Positions 6,606 through 13,535 of a stretch of 14,508 nt of DNA are shown here, one piece after another. Source of the stretch: Rickettsiales bacterium (GTDB lineage Bacteria; Pseudomonadota; Alphaproteobacteria; Rickettsiales; UBA3002). Position numbers and translations under genes: made by a program. Below the pieces are notes generated by a model. That model was given only the letters and a program-made list of their open reading frames with translations, did not search any database and was not told where the DNA came from. How positions within the stretch are numbered: position 1 is the stretch's first letter; every line of letters begins with the position of its first letter. Where the stretch lies: the NCBI GenBank assembly GCA_021300075.1, contig JAJTIB010000066.1:1-14508 (forward strand), read 5' to 3'.

Positions 6606-7355
6606 TTACCGCAGCTTCGAGACTTTTTCCTCAAGCCCCTTATAGTCAAGCGCATGGGGTACGAGCTCTTCGCCGATGATGAAGCTCGGCGTGCCCTGAA
6701 TCCCCAGCTTCATGCCAATCTGACGGAGCTGGCCAAGAATTTCCGTATATTCGGGCTTGGCAATTTCGGATTTTACTTTGTCAGCATCCAGCCCGATTTC
6801 TTTAACGAATTTGAGCGCCTGCGCCTCGTCGGCACGGCCTTCAAAAGTCATCATCTTGCTATGGAAATCAAAATATTTTTCCGGAGAGAGCTTGAACACG
6901 GCAATCCCGATTTTGGAATTGGTGTCGGATTGGGGCCCGAAAATAGGGAATTCCTTGAAGATGATTTTGACGTTTTTGTCTTTGGTCTGCAGCTCGTCGA
7001 GAGCTTTGAATGCCGATTTGCAGGCCGGACAGTTATAATCAAAGAATTCAACAATGACTGCTTTCGCATCCACAGGTCCAATTGAGGGTGAATTGGGATT
7101 GTTGTAAATGGCTTCTCTAAGCGCCGGGTCCTTAAGTGCATCCGCCGCACCGGACATCCGAGCTTTCTGCTGCTCCTGTTGCCATTTCTGCAGGGATTCG
7201 ACGATGAGGGTCGGATTGGCCGAAATATAGTCTTTAATCACGGTTTCAACTTCCGGTTTTGAAAGGCCGCCGCTGCCAAGACCGGTTCCGGCCACGACTG
7301 CACCACCAATAACCACACCAGCAATGAGCGCGATAGCTGTTTTTGCCTGAGTCAT
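6606..7355 (-). CDS. DsbA-family thiol:disulfide oxidoreductase (Com1-like)
   Basis: 249 residues. Periplasmic thioredoxin-fold protein that probably makes or reshuffles disulfides in exported proteins. The N-terminus MTQAKTAIALIAGVVIGGAV is a signal anchor or uncleaved signal. A charged helical segment (residues 34-90, rich in Gln/Lys/Glu) precedes the thioredoxin domain, as in Com1-like DsbA proteins. The active site is FFDYNCPACK with Cys109 and Cys112 (CPAC; DsbA usually has CPHC, and alphaproteobacterial relatives often have other middle residues). The cis-proline is in GTPSFIIG (Pro223). Start chosen at ATG 7355 because GGGAGG lies seven bases upstream; an in-frame upstream start at 7409 has no support. 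It lies 66 bases after the M48 protease gene on the same strand, so it is probably the last gene of that operon. Confidence 0.93.
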   Translation of the reverse strand: MTQAKTAIALIAGVVIGGAVVAGTGLGSGGLSKPEVETVIKDYISANPTLIVESLQKWQQEQQKARMSGAADALKDPALREAIYNNPNSPSIGPVDAKAVIVEFFDYNCPACKSAFKALDELQTKDKNVKIIFKEFPIFGPQSDTNSKIGIAVFKLSPEKYFDFHSKMMTFEGRADEAQALKFVKEIGLDADKVKSEIAKPEYTEILGQLRQIGMKLGIQGTPSFIIGEELVPHALDYKGLEEKVSKLR

Positions 7356-7421
7356 AAATCCTCCCTTTAAGTTAACTGAGAATAGGAGTGGTTCCGGTAA
7401 AAAAGGCAAGTCAAAAAGAGA

Positions 7422-8771
7422 TCAGAAGGGTGAATTTTTATTTTTCTCTTTAAGCTGTGCTCTGGCTTCGCGTTCCAGATCATCGAGCGCCAGAGCGGTG
7501 GCTGAATTTTTTTCTACCAGTCCACGTGCGCGGGCAACGTGTTGAAGCACGGTTTTATGGTCGCCCTCAAGCGCCGATTCTTCCGCGAGCGCCGCGTAGG
7601 AACTTCCCAGATCCCCACGTTTACCGTAGGCAATAGCGAGCTGCCGCCAGGTGAAGCCGTTGCTGTCGTCGATATCGCGGGCGCGTTCGAGATGGGCAAT
7701 GGCCTGGCTCAAGAGCGACGGGTCGTCGCGTGCAATGAGCGTCTTGCCGTAATCGGTCTGGATGAGTGCCGAGTCCGGCAGGAGTTGCACCGCTTTGCGG
7801 TAGGCTTCGGAAGCCTCAACCAGCTTGCCGTTTTCAAATAGAATCTGACCGAGTGTGTCGTAAAAGAATGGATCGCGCGGGTGCTCGGCAATGAGCGCAC
7901 GCATCTGGGCGATGGCGAGGTCTGGTTCGGCGGCCCGGTAATGGGCGATGGCGCGGGCATAGCGCGCGGGCAAATCGGTTTGATTTTCGGGATAGAGATT
8001 GAAAGTAGTGGTTTTAGGTGAGGTGAAGGCCACCAACTTGGCAATCATACGGGCGTGCATTTTATCGAATCCTTCCGGCACCTGACCTTTGGGGATGCGG
8101 GATTCGTTTGTATGGTTGCGGATAACGGAAATACGGTCGGTAGTCAGCGGGTGGGTCTGCAGATAAGGGTCGGCCTTCTGGCGCATACCCGAATCGTTGC
8201 GGCGCAGCTCCTCGAACATGGCGAGCATACCGCTAGCCGATATTTCATTATCATCGAGAAATTTAAGCGCCGCCTGATCAGCAGCCTGTTCATTCATGCG
8301 GATGTCGGTCAGAAAATTACGCATGGCCATGTTCTGCCCGCCCAGAATAATCCCAGCACCTGCTTGCCCAGCTCCGCCGGCAATGGCCGCTGCACCAATG
8401 ACCGCGCTGATGACGCTGCCCAGGAGCGCGCGGTTGGATTTCTCGGTGAATTGGGACAGATGCGCGCCGGAAATATGACCCGTCTCGTGGGCGATGACTC
8501 CAATCAGCATGCCTGGGTCACGGGTTTCAAGAATCAGCCCGGTATTGATGAAGATGTTAAGGCCACCAGCCACGAAGGCGTTGATGCTGGGGTCGGCGAC
8601 AATCAGAATTCGCACGCTTTCAGGGGGGATGCCTGCGCTTTGCAGCACCGGATTGGCATAGGCACGCAGCGTATGTTCAATCTCCGCGTCACGGATAAGT
8701 CCAGCCAGTGCCGTCTGTGCCGTGAACAGAAAGGCCAAACCAAAGAGTATGAGCTTACGAACGCTGTTCAT
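7422..8771 (-). CDS. Periplasmic M48-family metalloprotease with TPRs (BepA/YfgC-like)
   Basis: 449 residues from the ATG at 8771. A signal peptide (NSVRKLILFGLAFLF, cleavage near TALA) exports it. The zinc site is HETGH (His95, Glu96, His99) with the third ligand probably Glu161 in RMNEQAADQAA, matching M48 organisation. A Gly/Ala-rich hydrophobic stretch lies between them. From about residue 260 to the end the protein has TPRs, such as FYDTLGQILFENGKLVEASE. BepA-like proteins degrade or assist misfolded outer-membrane proteins; that role is inferred from architecture. The junction with rne upstream is about 30 bases and consists of heptamer repeats, which also supply the G-rich ribosome-binding sequence. 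A GTG at 8777 is an alternative start two codons earlier. Same strand and close spacing put it in the rne transcript. Confidence 0.95.
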   Translation of the reverse strand: MNSVRKLILFGLAFLFTAQTALAGLIRDAEIEHTLRAYANPVLQSAGIPPESVRILIVADPSINAFVAGGLNIFINTGLILETRDPGMLIGVIAHETGHISGAHLSQFTEKSNRALLGSVISAVIGAAAIAGGAGQAGAGIILGGQNMAMRNFLTDIRMNEQAADQAALKFLDDNEISASGMLAMFEELRRNDSGMRQKADPYLQTHPLTTDRISVIRNHTNESRIPKGQVPEGFDKMHARMIAKLVAFTSPKTTTFNLYPENQTDLPARYARAIAHYRAAEPDLAIAQMRALIAEHPRDPFFYDTLGQILFENGKLVEASEAYRKAVQLLPDSALIQTDYGKTLIARDDPSLLSQAIAHLERARDIDDSNGFTWRQLAIAYGKRGDLGSSYAALAEESALEGDHKTVLQHVARARGLVEKNSATALALDDLEREARAQLKEKNKNSPF

Positions 8772-8773
8772 TG

Positions 8774-8802
8774 TCACCTGTCACCCGCCACCTGCCACTC
8801 TT
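8774..8802. repeat. Heptamer tract forming rne/M48 junction and ribosome site
   Basis: On the plus strand 7-base units start at 8775, 8782, 8789 and 8796: CACCTGT, CACCCGC, CACCTGC, CACTCTT. On the minus strand these read as repeated GGTGACA or GGTGGCN just before the protease start codon, so the tract supplies the GGTGG/GGGTG ribosome-binding candidates. TCACCTGTCACCCGCC (8774-8789) matches 14 of 16 bases at 1300-1315. Confidence 0.7.
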
Positions 8803-8805
8803 ACC

Positions 8806-11430
8806 TTAGCCCTCTAGCATTTTATTCCACCAGCCTTTGCGCTTGGGTTTTTCATTTGTGCTGCCGGTGGCGCTGGTGGGTTCACTCAAGGGAATCACCT
8901 GCGAGACAGAGGGCGGATAGCTGGGTGCAGAAATGGAGCCTTGAGGTTTGAAATCGCGCAGATGCGGCGGACGTGGCACAGCACTGTCACTTGCGGCGCT
9001 GCCTTCTCGCGACTCGCGTGGCTCACGCGGACGATCATCACGCGGTGGGCGCGGTTCGCGCACACGCTCGGCAGGCGCATCCGTTTGGATGGCAGCGACC
9101 TGGTCAGTGCCTGAAGTAGCTTCGGGCGTTTCCCCTACGCGGCGCGGTCGATGGCGATCACGCCCACCACGGCGGCCGCGGCGACCGCCGCGTTCACCCC
9201 GCTCGCGGCGTGGATGGCGTGGCCGTTCCCCGGATTCGTTCGTGGCAGGATTGCCCGCATCAGCGGCAACTTCGTCGCCTGTCATTTCACTGGTGACGGT
9301 GTTTGTTGCGGTTGTGTTTTCTTCGTTGTCATCATCGCTGACTTCGTCGCCACCACGCTCCTTACCTCCGCGTCGGCCACGGCGGCGGGTTTTGGCGGTG
9401 CGGTTGCTCGCGCGGGCATCTTCATGCAGCACTTCTTTGCCTTCGCTTGTGACTTTGATGAGGCGGAAGGCGCCGCTTAGAATTCCGGCATCTACCAGAA
9501 TCACCACTTTCACCTGGAAGCGCTGTTCGAGTGACTGCACCATTTCGCGCATTTCATTGAGCAGATGCAGTGCCGCCTCCTCGTAAGTAGAGACGCGTAG
9601 TGTGGTATAAAGTCTGCTTGCAGCTTCCTTCTGCAGGGTTCGGATAATCTGGATACCCATGGTCTCGACCGAATGCACATAGCCCGTGCCCTTGCAGTGC
9701 GGGCAGGGTTGACCCATCGCCTCCGCCATTGACGGCCGCAGACGCTGTCGCGACATTTCCATGAGGCCAAAGGTACTGATGCGTGCGACCTGAATCTTGG
9801 CGCGGTCGCGTTTGAGGGCGTCTTTCATCGCTCGCTCGACGGTACGGCGATTACGACTATAGCCCATATCGATGAAGTCGATGACGATGAGCCCCGCGAG
9901 ATCTCGCAGCCGCAGCTGACGGGCGATTTCATTTGCCGCTTCAAGATTGGTTTTGATGGCCGTTTCCTCGACATTGCGCTCGGTCGTCGAGCGTCCGGAA
10001 TTGACGTCAATGGAGATGAGTGCCTCAGTCGGGTTGATGACAATATACCCACCCGAGCGCAGGCGTACCTGCGGGTCGAGCATGGATTCAAGCTGCGCCT
10101 CGACGCCGGACTGGGCAAATAGTGGCGTGGCGTCCTGATAGAGTTGAATTTCATCGACGTGATCGGGCATCAGCATCTGCATGAATTCCTTCGCCTGCTG
10201 ATAGGCCTTTTCGCCTTCAATGGTAATGCCTTTGATGTCACTGGTATAAAGATCGCGGAGCGAGCGTTTGATGAGATCGCTTTCTTTATAAATTGCGGCA
10301 GGCGCGGTAGAGGCCAGTGTTGTCTCGCGGATCTGGTTCCATAATTTTATGAGATATTCGTAATCACGCTGAATCTCGGGCATACCGCGATCGATCCCGG
10401 CGGTGCGGACGATGACGCTCATCCCCTTGTGCGCCTTGAGGCCACCCACCACGTCTTTGAGTTTACGCCGTGTGTCGCGGTCGGTGATTTTGCGCGAGAT
10501 GCCGCCACCTTTGGGCGAATTGGGCATCAGCACGCAGTAGCGACCCGCGAGCGAGATATAAGTGGTGAGCGAGCAGCCTTTATTGCCGCGCTCTTCTTTG
10601 ATAACCTGGACCAGCACAATCTGGTTGCGTTTGATGACTTCCTGAATGCGGTAGCGGCGATGAAATCCGCGTATTCCACGCTCGCCGCTATCGCTGCGCT
10701 CGCTTTTATCGCCACGGCGGGGACGACGGAAACGGGCACGCGGTGCGTCGCCGCTCAAAGCGTCGTCACCGAGAGGGGGGATATCTTCTGGTAGCTCGCT
10801 GAAGGCTTCGGCGTTTGGCGGCGCGAATTCTGGCAGCATTTCCGGCACGAATTCCTGTTCGGGCAGCACTTCACTATAGGTCGTATACTCCGTGACGGCG
10901 AGAGGCTGGGCTTGTGCTTCAACGTAAGAGGAAGCATCATCCGGCGCGACAGTTTCGCTGATGGTTTCAGCGGCAGGTGGCATGTCGAGACGCGATTCGC
11001 GTACGTCGTCGACTGCATCACTTGTTTCATCGATGAAACCTTCATTGTCTTCCTGCCCGCGGCGGTGAGCGCCATGGCGCGATTCGCGCGCGGCCTGTTC
11101 GCGCTCGAACGCTTCTTCCTCTGCGGCTTCCTCGGCCTCGGCTTCGGCGATTTGTTCCTCGAGTAGTTTCTGCTTATCGGCGATCGGCAACTGATAATAA
11201 TCCGGGTGAATCTCGGCGAATGGCAGGAAGCCCTGCTTGCCACCCCCATATTCGACGAAGGCGGCCTGCAGCGATGGCTCGACACGGGTGATCTTGGCAA
11301 GATAGATATTGCCTTTAATCTGCGCTTTTGAGGCGGTAATGAAATCATATTCATAGAGAGTTTCACCCTCCAGAATCGCGACGCGGGTTTCGTCCGGGTG
11401 GACGGCGTCAATCAACATGCGTTTATCCAT
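8806..11430 (-). CDS. rne: Ribonuclease E
   Basis: 874 residues. Single-strand-specific endoribonuclease central to mRNA decay and rRNA/tRNA processing. The S1 RNA-binding domain begins with GNIYLAKITRVEPSLQAAFV (40-59) and resumes at about 262 (IQEVIKRNQIVLVQVIKEER), split by a roughly 180-residue acidic then basic low-complexity insertion, as usual in alphaproteobacteria. The catalytic metal-binding residues are Asp475 (SIDVNSG) and Asp518 (IVIDFIDM), 43 residues apart as in E. coli. The Zn-link CPHCKGTG has Cys576 and Cys579. The C-terminal part from about 695 is Arg/Gly/Glu-rich and disordered, ending KRKGWWNKMLEG, and probably binds degradosome partners and RNA. AAGGAGAG five bases before the ATG is a strong ribosome site. 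It is the first gene of the minus-strand cluster and diverges from amiC. The hairpin-rich leader could support autoregulation. Confidence 0.97.
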   Translation of the reverse strand: MDKRMLIDAVHPDETRVAILEGETLYEYDFITASKAQIKGNIYLAKITRVEPSLQAAFVEYGGGKQGFLPFAEIHPDYYQLPIADKQKLLEEQIAEAEAEEAAEEEAFEREQAARESRHGAHRRGQEDNEGFIDETSDAVDDVRESRLDMPPAAETISETVAPDDASSYVEAQAQPLAVTEYTTYSEVLPEQEFVPEMLPEFAPPNAEAFSELPEDIPPLGDDALSGDAPRARFRRPRRGDKSERSDSGERGIRGFHRRYRIQEVIKRNQIVLVQVIKEERGNKGCSLTTYISLAGRYCVLMPNSPKGGGISRKITDRDTRRKLKDVVGGLKAHKGMSVIVRTAGIDRGMPEIQRDYEYLIKLWNQIRETTLASTAPAAIYKESDLIKRSLRDLYTSDIKGITIEGEKAYQQAKEFMQMLMPDHVDEIQLYQDATPLFAQSGVEAQLESMLDPQVRLRSGGYIVINPTEALISIDVNSGRSTTERNVEETAIKTNLEAANEIARQLRLRDLAGLIVIDFIDMGYSRNRRTVERAMKDALKRDRAKIQVARISTFGLMEMSRQRLRPSMAEAMGQPCPHCKGTGYVHSVETMGIQIIRTLQKEAASRLYTTLRVSTYEEAALHLLNEMREMVQSLEQRFQVKVVILVDAGILSGAFRLIKVTSEGKEVLHEDARASNRTAKTRRRGRRGGKERGGDEVSDDDNEENTTATNTVTSEMTGDEVAADAGNPATNESGERPRHPRRERGERGGRRGRRGGRDRHRPRRVGETPEATSGTDQVAAIQTDAPAERVREPRPPRDDRPREPRESREGSAASDSAVPRPPHLRDFKPQGSISAPSYPPSVSQVIPLSEPTSATGSTNEKPKRKGWWNKMLEG

Positions 11431-11486
11431 ATGTCTCTCCTTAGGTTGGGAGAGTCACGGATTCACCGCGTCCATCGCACGAAAAC

Positions 11487-11509
11487 GGCCAGCGTCAAAT
11501 GACGCTGAG
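11487..11509. repeat. Perfect inverted repeat in rne 5' leader
   Basis: CAGCGTCAAATGACGCTG at 11490-11507, an 8-bp perfect inverted repeat around two bases, with further pairing just outside it. As RNA it makes a 7-bp stem with a four-base loop, about 60-80 bases upstream of the rne start codon. It could be a leader hairpin sensed by RNase E or an operator-like palindrome. Confidence 0.7.
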
Positions 11510-11551
11510 CCTGGAAACATCGCCGCCGCGCGGGGAGGCGCAGCAGGAGAG

Positions 11552-11566
11552 GGGGGCAGGGCCCCC
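11552..11566. repeat. GGGGGC/GCCCCC hairpin in rne leader
   Basis: GGGGGC, loop AGG, GCCCCC. No T-run follows on either strand, so it is not a standard intrinsic terminator. Fifteen bases to its left, GAGGCGCAG (11535-11543) followed by a G6 run recurs in the glycosylase linker (reverse complement at 1182-1199). Confidence 0.6.
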
Positions 11567-11778
11567 GCCTTCACATCCGGGTTGTGTGATGTCCCGATTT
11601 GAATGTGTCAGCATGATGATTTTTCCGTTCGCACGATGCCCGATTGTTCCGTGGCATCCCAATAATTAAGTTGTTTATTTGGTATCAGTTTTCAGTGGTT
11701 TTTTTGCGCTACATTCCCTCTGCCGCTAGTTGAGCGCACCCGTTTCTTCATTTGGGGTTCGCGAGGAAGCGGCCGAAT

Positions 11779-11808
11779 TTCGTTCAGGCAGTCCCATGAC
11801 TGCCCGAA
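11779..11808. repeat. Hairpin upstream of amiC
   Basis: GGCAGTC (11787-11793), loop CCAT, GACTGCC (11798-11804), extended outward by TTCG/CGAA with a one-sided bulge of four bases. It is about 105 bases before the amiC start and is not followed by a T-run. It may be part of the amiC leader or a small RNA; no family is recognised. Confidence 0.55.
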
Positions 11809-11913
11809 GGACACTTTAAGACATCCCCCCTTATGACGCAATCGTTTATTTGTTAACAGTGCCCAGCAATAAATCGGTTGCAGTTCGCGGCAATTGGGCT
11901 AGTCCTAATCGCC

Positions 11914-13065
11914 ATGCGCCTGTTGCTTGCGATTTTTACCCTTTTACCGCTACTGTTTTCTTCGCCCACGCGCGCAGAGATTCTGCGGGCTGAGATTCGT
12001 CTTGCCCCGGACAAGGAACGGGTGATTCTTTTTTCCAATCAGGCCTTGTCGCATAAACGCATTTTCTTTCTTGAAAAACCGGTGCGACTGGTGATTGATT
12101 TTCCCTCCGTCAAAGCCAGAAACTTGAAATTACCTAAGGACTATCGGGGTAAATTCATCATTCAGGTGCGTTTTGGCCAGTTTAATAAGTCGCTGTCGCG
12201 CCTGGTGCTAGAACTTAAACAGCCCGTGCGGGTGCTTGGCAGTTATTCTGTGCCGCCCTCCGGCGGGACCAAACAATGGCAATATGTGCTCGATCTGGCT
12301 TCGGATAAGGCGGTATCTCCCCCGCTTCGGCCAGTTGCAACGCAAATTTCTGTTCCGCCGCCAATTGTACGTGATGACAAGACCAAGCCGCTGATTGTAA
12401 TCGATGCCGGTCATGGCGGTCAGGACCCGGGCGCAATTGGCGCGAATCGTACGTTGGAAAAGGACGTCACCCTCGCCTATGCTAAGGCGCTGCGCGCAGC
12501 GCTTCTCAAAACGGGGCGCTACCGCGTGGCGCTGACGCGGGAGGATGACCGCTTCATCATGCTCGCTGATCGGGTATCGATGGCGCGGCGGCTTGAGGCG
12601 GACATGTTTATTTCGCTTCATGCCGACTCCAACCCCCGGCGCGAGGCGCGGGGATTTTCAGTCTATTCGCTTTCAGAAACCGCATCGGACGCCGAGTCGG
12701 CAGCACTGGCCGAGCAGGAAAACAAGGTGGATATTCTGGGTGGGATGGAAGTGGATGTGGACGACCCCGAAGTCGCCGATATTCTGATCGACCTCACCCA
12801 GCGCGAGACGATGAGTAAATCGGGCGATCTGGCCGAAATTCTGGTAGGAGAGATGCACCCAAAAGTGACACAACTATCTAAAACTCACCGTTATGCAGGA
12901 TTCCGCGTCCTCAAAGCGCCAGACATTCCCTCGGTGCTGATCGAGATCGGCTTCCTCTCCAATCCAATAGATGAGCGGCTCCTCGCCTCGCCCGAATTCC
13001 GCGAACTGGTCGTCGCCTCCCTTATCAAAGGCATCGATCGCTACTTTGAAAAGAAGGGTGGATAG
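11914..13065 (+). CDS. amiC: N-acetylmuramoyl-L-alanine amidase with AMIN domain (AmiC-type)
   Basis: 383 residues from the ATG at 11914. A signal peptide ends near SSPTRA (residue 21). An AMIN domain (about 22-130), which binds peptidoglycan or directs the enzyme to the division site, precedes the amidase_3 catalytic domain (about 160-380). Zinc ligands are His167 (IDAGHGGQDPGAIG), Glu182 (TLEKDVTLAY) and His236 (FISLHADS); the catalytic Glu is Glu344 (VLIEIGFLSN). It cleaves the amide between MurNAc and L-Ala during septum splitting. I chose this start for its signal peptide; an upstream in-frame TTG at 11878 would add 12 mainly hydrophobic residues. No strong Shine-Dalgarno. It is divergent from rne, a common alphaproteobacterial pairing, but no penicillin-binding protein gene follows, as it often does elsewhere. 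Confidence 0.95.
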   Translation: MRLLLAIFTLLPLLFSSPTRAEILRAEIRLAPDKERVILFSNQALSHKRIFFLEKPVRLVIDFPSVKARNLKLPKDYRGKFIIQVRFGQFNKSLSRLVLELKQPVRVLGSYSVPPSGGTKQWQYVLDLASDKAVSPPLRPVATQISVPPPIVRDDKTKPLIVIDAGHGGQDPGAIGANRTLEKDVTLAYAKALRAALLKTGRYRVALTREDDRFIMLADRVSMARRLEADMFISLHADSNPRREARGFSVYSLSETASDAESAALAEQENKVDILGGMEVDVDDPEVADILIDLTQRETMSKSGDLAEILVGEMHPKVTQLSKTHRYAGFRVLKAPDIPSVLIEIGFLSNPIDERLLASPEFRELVVASLIKGIDRYFEKKGG

Positions 13066-13242
13066 TGCCCCGGCATGAAAGAACTTCAACCTTTCTAATG
13101 CAATTGGGTGTAGGTTTACGAGGAATGGGAAAAATTGCTGAAGTGTCCCGAAGCTCAAATTGGCGCCTTGCTGTAGGATGTATCTGTCAAGGCAGCTAGT
13201 GGCGGGCTGGATGATCCGCCATCTGCATCGGCTGAACACTAT

Positions 13243-13253
13243 ATACTCACTTG
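13243..13253 (+). repeat. Left copy of direct repeat ATACTCACTTG
   Basis: An 11-base exact copy of the left arm of the hairpin at 13352-13387. The two copies bracket the palindromes at 13294-13342. Confidence 0.6.
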
Positions 13254-13293
13254 CAAAAATAATCTTACAGTTTTTTTGCGTCTCGCTCGCGGA

Positions 13294-13326
13294 GTTTACC
13301 CCCGCGCAGGCGGGGGCAGGGTAAAC
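13294..13326. repeat. GC-rich palindromic repeat after amiC
   Basis: Outer arms GTTTACCC and GGGTAAAC (8 bp) enclose an alternative stem CCCCCGC (13299-13305), loop GCAG, GCGGGGG (13310-13316). The reverse complement shares TTACCC and CCCCCGCCTGCGYGGGG with the glycosylase-linker palindrome at 1201-1230. This is the best evidence in the window for a dispersed palindromic element. Confidence 0.75.
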
Positions 13327-13342
13327 CCGCCGCTTATGGCGG
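13327..13342. repeat. CCGCC/GGCGG hairpin
   Basis: CCGCC, loop GCTTAT, GGCGG, directly abutting the preceding palindrome. ACAGTTTT follows, so a weak plus-strand terminator for amiC is possible, but four T is little. Confidence 0.5.
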
Positions 13343-13351
13343 ACAGTTTTG

Positions 13352-13387
13352 ATACTCACTTGTGCAATGAATTGCTCAGGTGAGTAT
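13352..13387. repeat. Long hairpin with 16-bp stem
   Basis: ATACTCACTTGTGCAA, loop TGAA, TTGCTCAGGTGAGTAT. All 16 positions pair except one T-T mismatch and one T-G wobble. No T-run on either side, so it is not a typical intrinsic terminator. Its left arm is duplicated at 13243-13253. Confidence 0.8.
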
Positions 13388-13394
13388 AGACCAC

Positions 13395-13535
13395 CTAAGG
13401 CAAGAGGGTTCTCATCAAAACAATAGAGCCTTCATGAACTTCAATATTCACAAGGCGGACATCGATTTCCTCAAGCGCGTTTTGGATGATATGCGCGGGA
13501 GCCTGGGTCAGGTTTTCCTTGATTTGAACTTCGCA
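13395..13535 (-). pseudogene. Possible coding remnant without start (46 codons)
   Basis: A minus-strand open frame overlapping the end of the antiporter gene in another frame. It reads CEVQIKENLTQAPAHIIQNA, then EEIDVRLVNIEVHEGSIVLM and ends RTLLP. It looks protein-like, with amphipathic helix then beta strands, but has no sensible start codon and I do not recognise it. It does not resemble the nucleotide-binding C-terminal domain expected of YbaL. The opposite strand also has an open frame here (13434-13613, starting MNFNIHKADIDFLKRVL), so the coding strand is uncertain. It may be a fragment or chance. Confidence 0.2.

Larger units (their letters stand above)
11431..11913. promoter_or_regulatory. 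Divergent rne / amiC intergenic region
   Basis: 480 bases without a credible gene. The rne-proximal half holds two strong inverted repeats (listed separately) and is GC-rich; the middle (11660-11710) is AT-rich and the likeliest place for divergent promoters, although I cannot identify convincing -35/-10 pairs. The amiC-proximal half holds another hairpin at 11779-11808. No tRNA or recognisable structured RNA family identified. The only open frame of note (11417-11602, plus) overlaps the rne start and lacks a protein-like composition. Confidence 0.6.
13066..13507. other. Repeat-rich intergenic stretch between amiC and the antiporter
   Basis: About 440 bases lacking a credible complete gene. 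Contents in order: GCTAGTGGC and GATCCGCCATCTGCATCGG (13195-13231), which echo parts of the glycosylase linker; the direct repeat ATACTCACTTG (13243-13253 and 13352-13362); the palindromes listed separately; and a short minus-strand open frame lacking a start. A CCGCC/GGCGG hairpin followed by ACAGTTTTG (13327-13351) is the only candidate terminator for amiC, and it is weak. Confidence 0.6.

Noticed and set aside
8055..8951. 298-codon open frame on the plus strand
   Set aside because: It lies antisense to the M48 protease and the 3' end of rne, both securely identified; its product has no coherent domain and spans the heptamer repeat.
8948..9586. 212-codon Arg/Ser-rich open frame on the plus strand
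   Set aside because: A mirror of the low-complexity Arg/Gly-rich C-terminal region of RNase E; the composition is an artefact of that sequence.
10755..11411. 218-codon minus-strand open frame inside rne
   Set aside because: Same strand, other frame, in the rne low-complexity insertion; Ser/Arg/Pro-rich, with no independent start signals.
11660..11913. Defined sigma-70 promoters for rne and amiC
   Set aside because: AT-rich stretches are present, but no -35/-10 pair with acceptable spacing could be defended by eye.
13294..13351. Strong intrinsic terminator after amiC
   Set aside because: Stems are good, but only four T follow the second hairpin and none follow the first; at best a weak terminator.
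12874..13359. 161-codon minus-strand open frame
   Set aside because: Half is antisense to the catalytic domain of the amidase and the rest crosses palindromes; no protein-like pattern.
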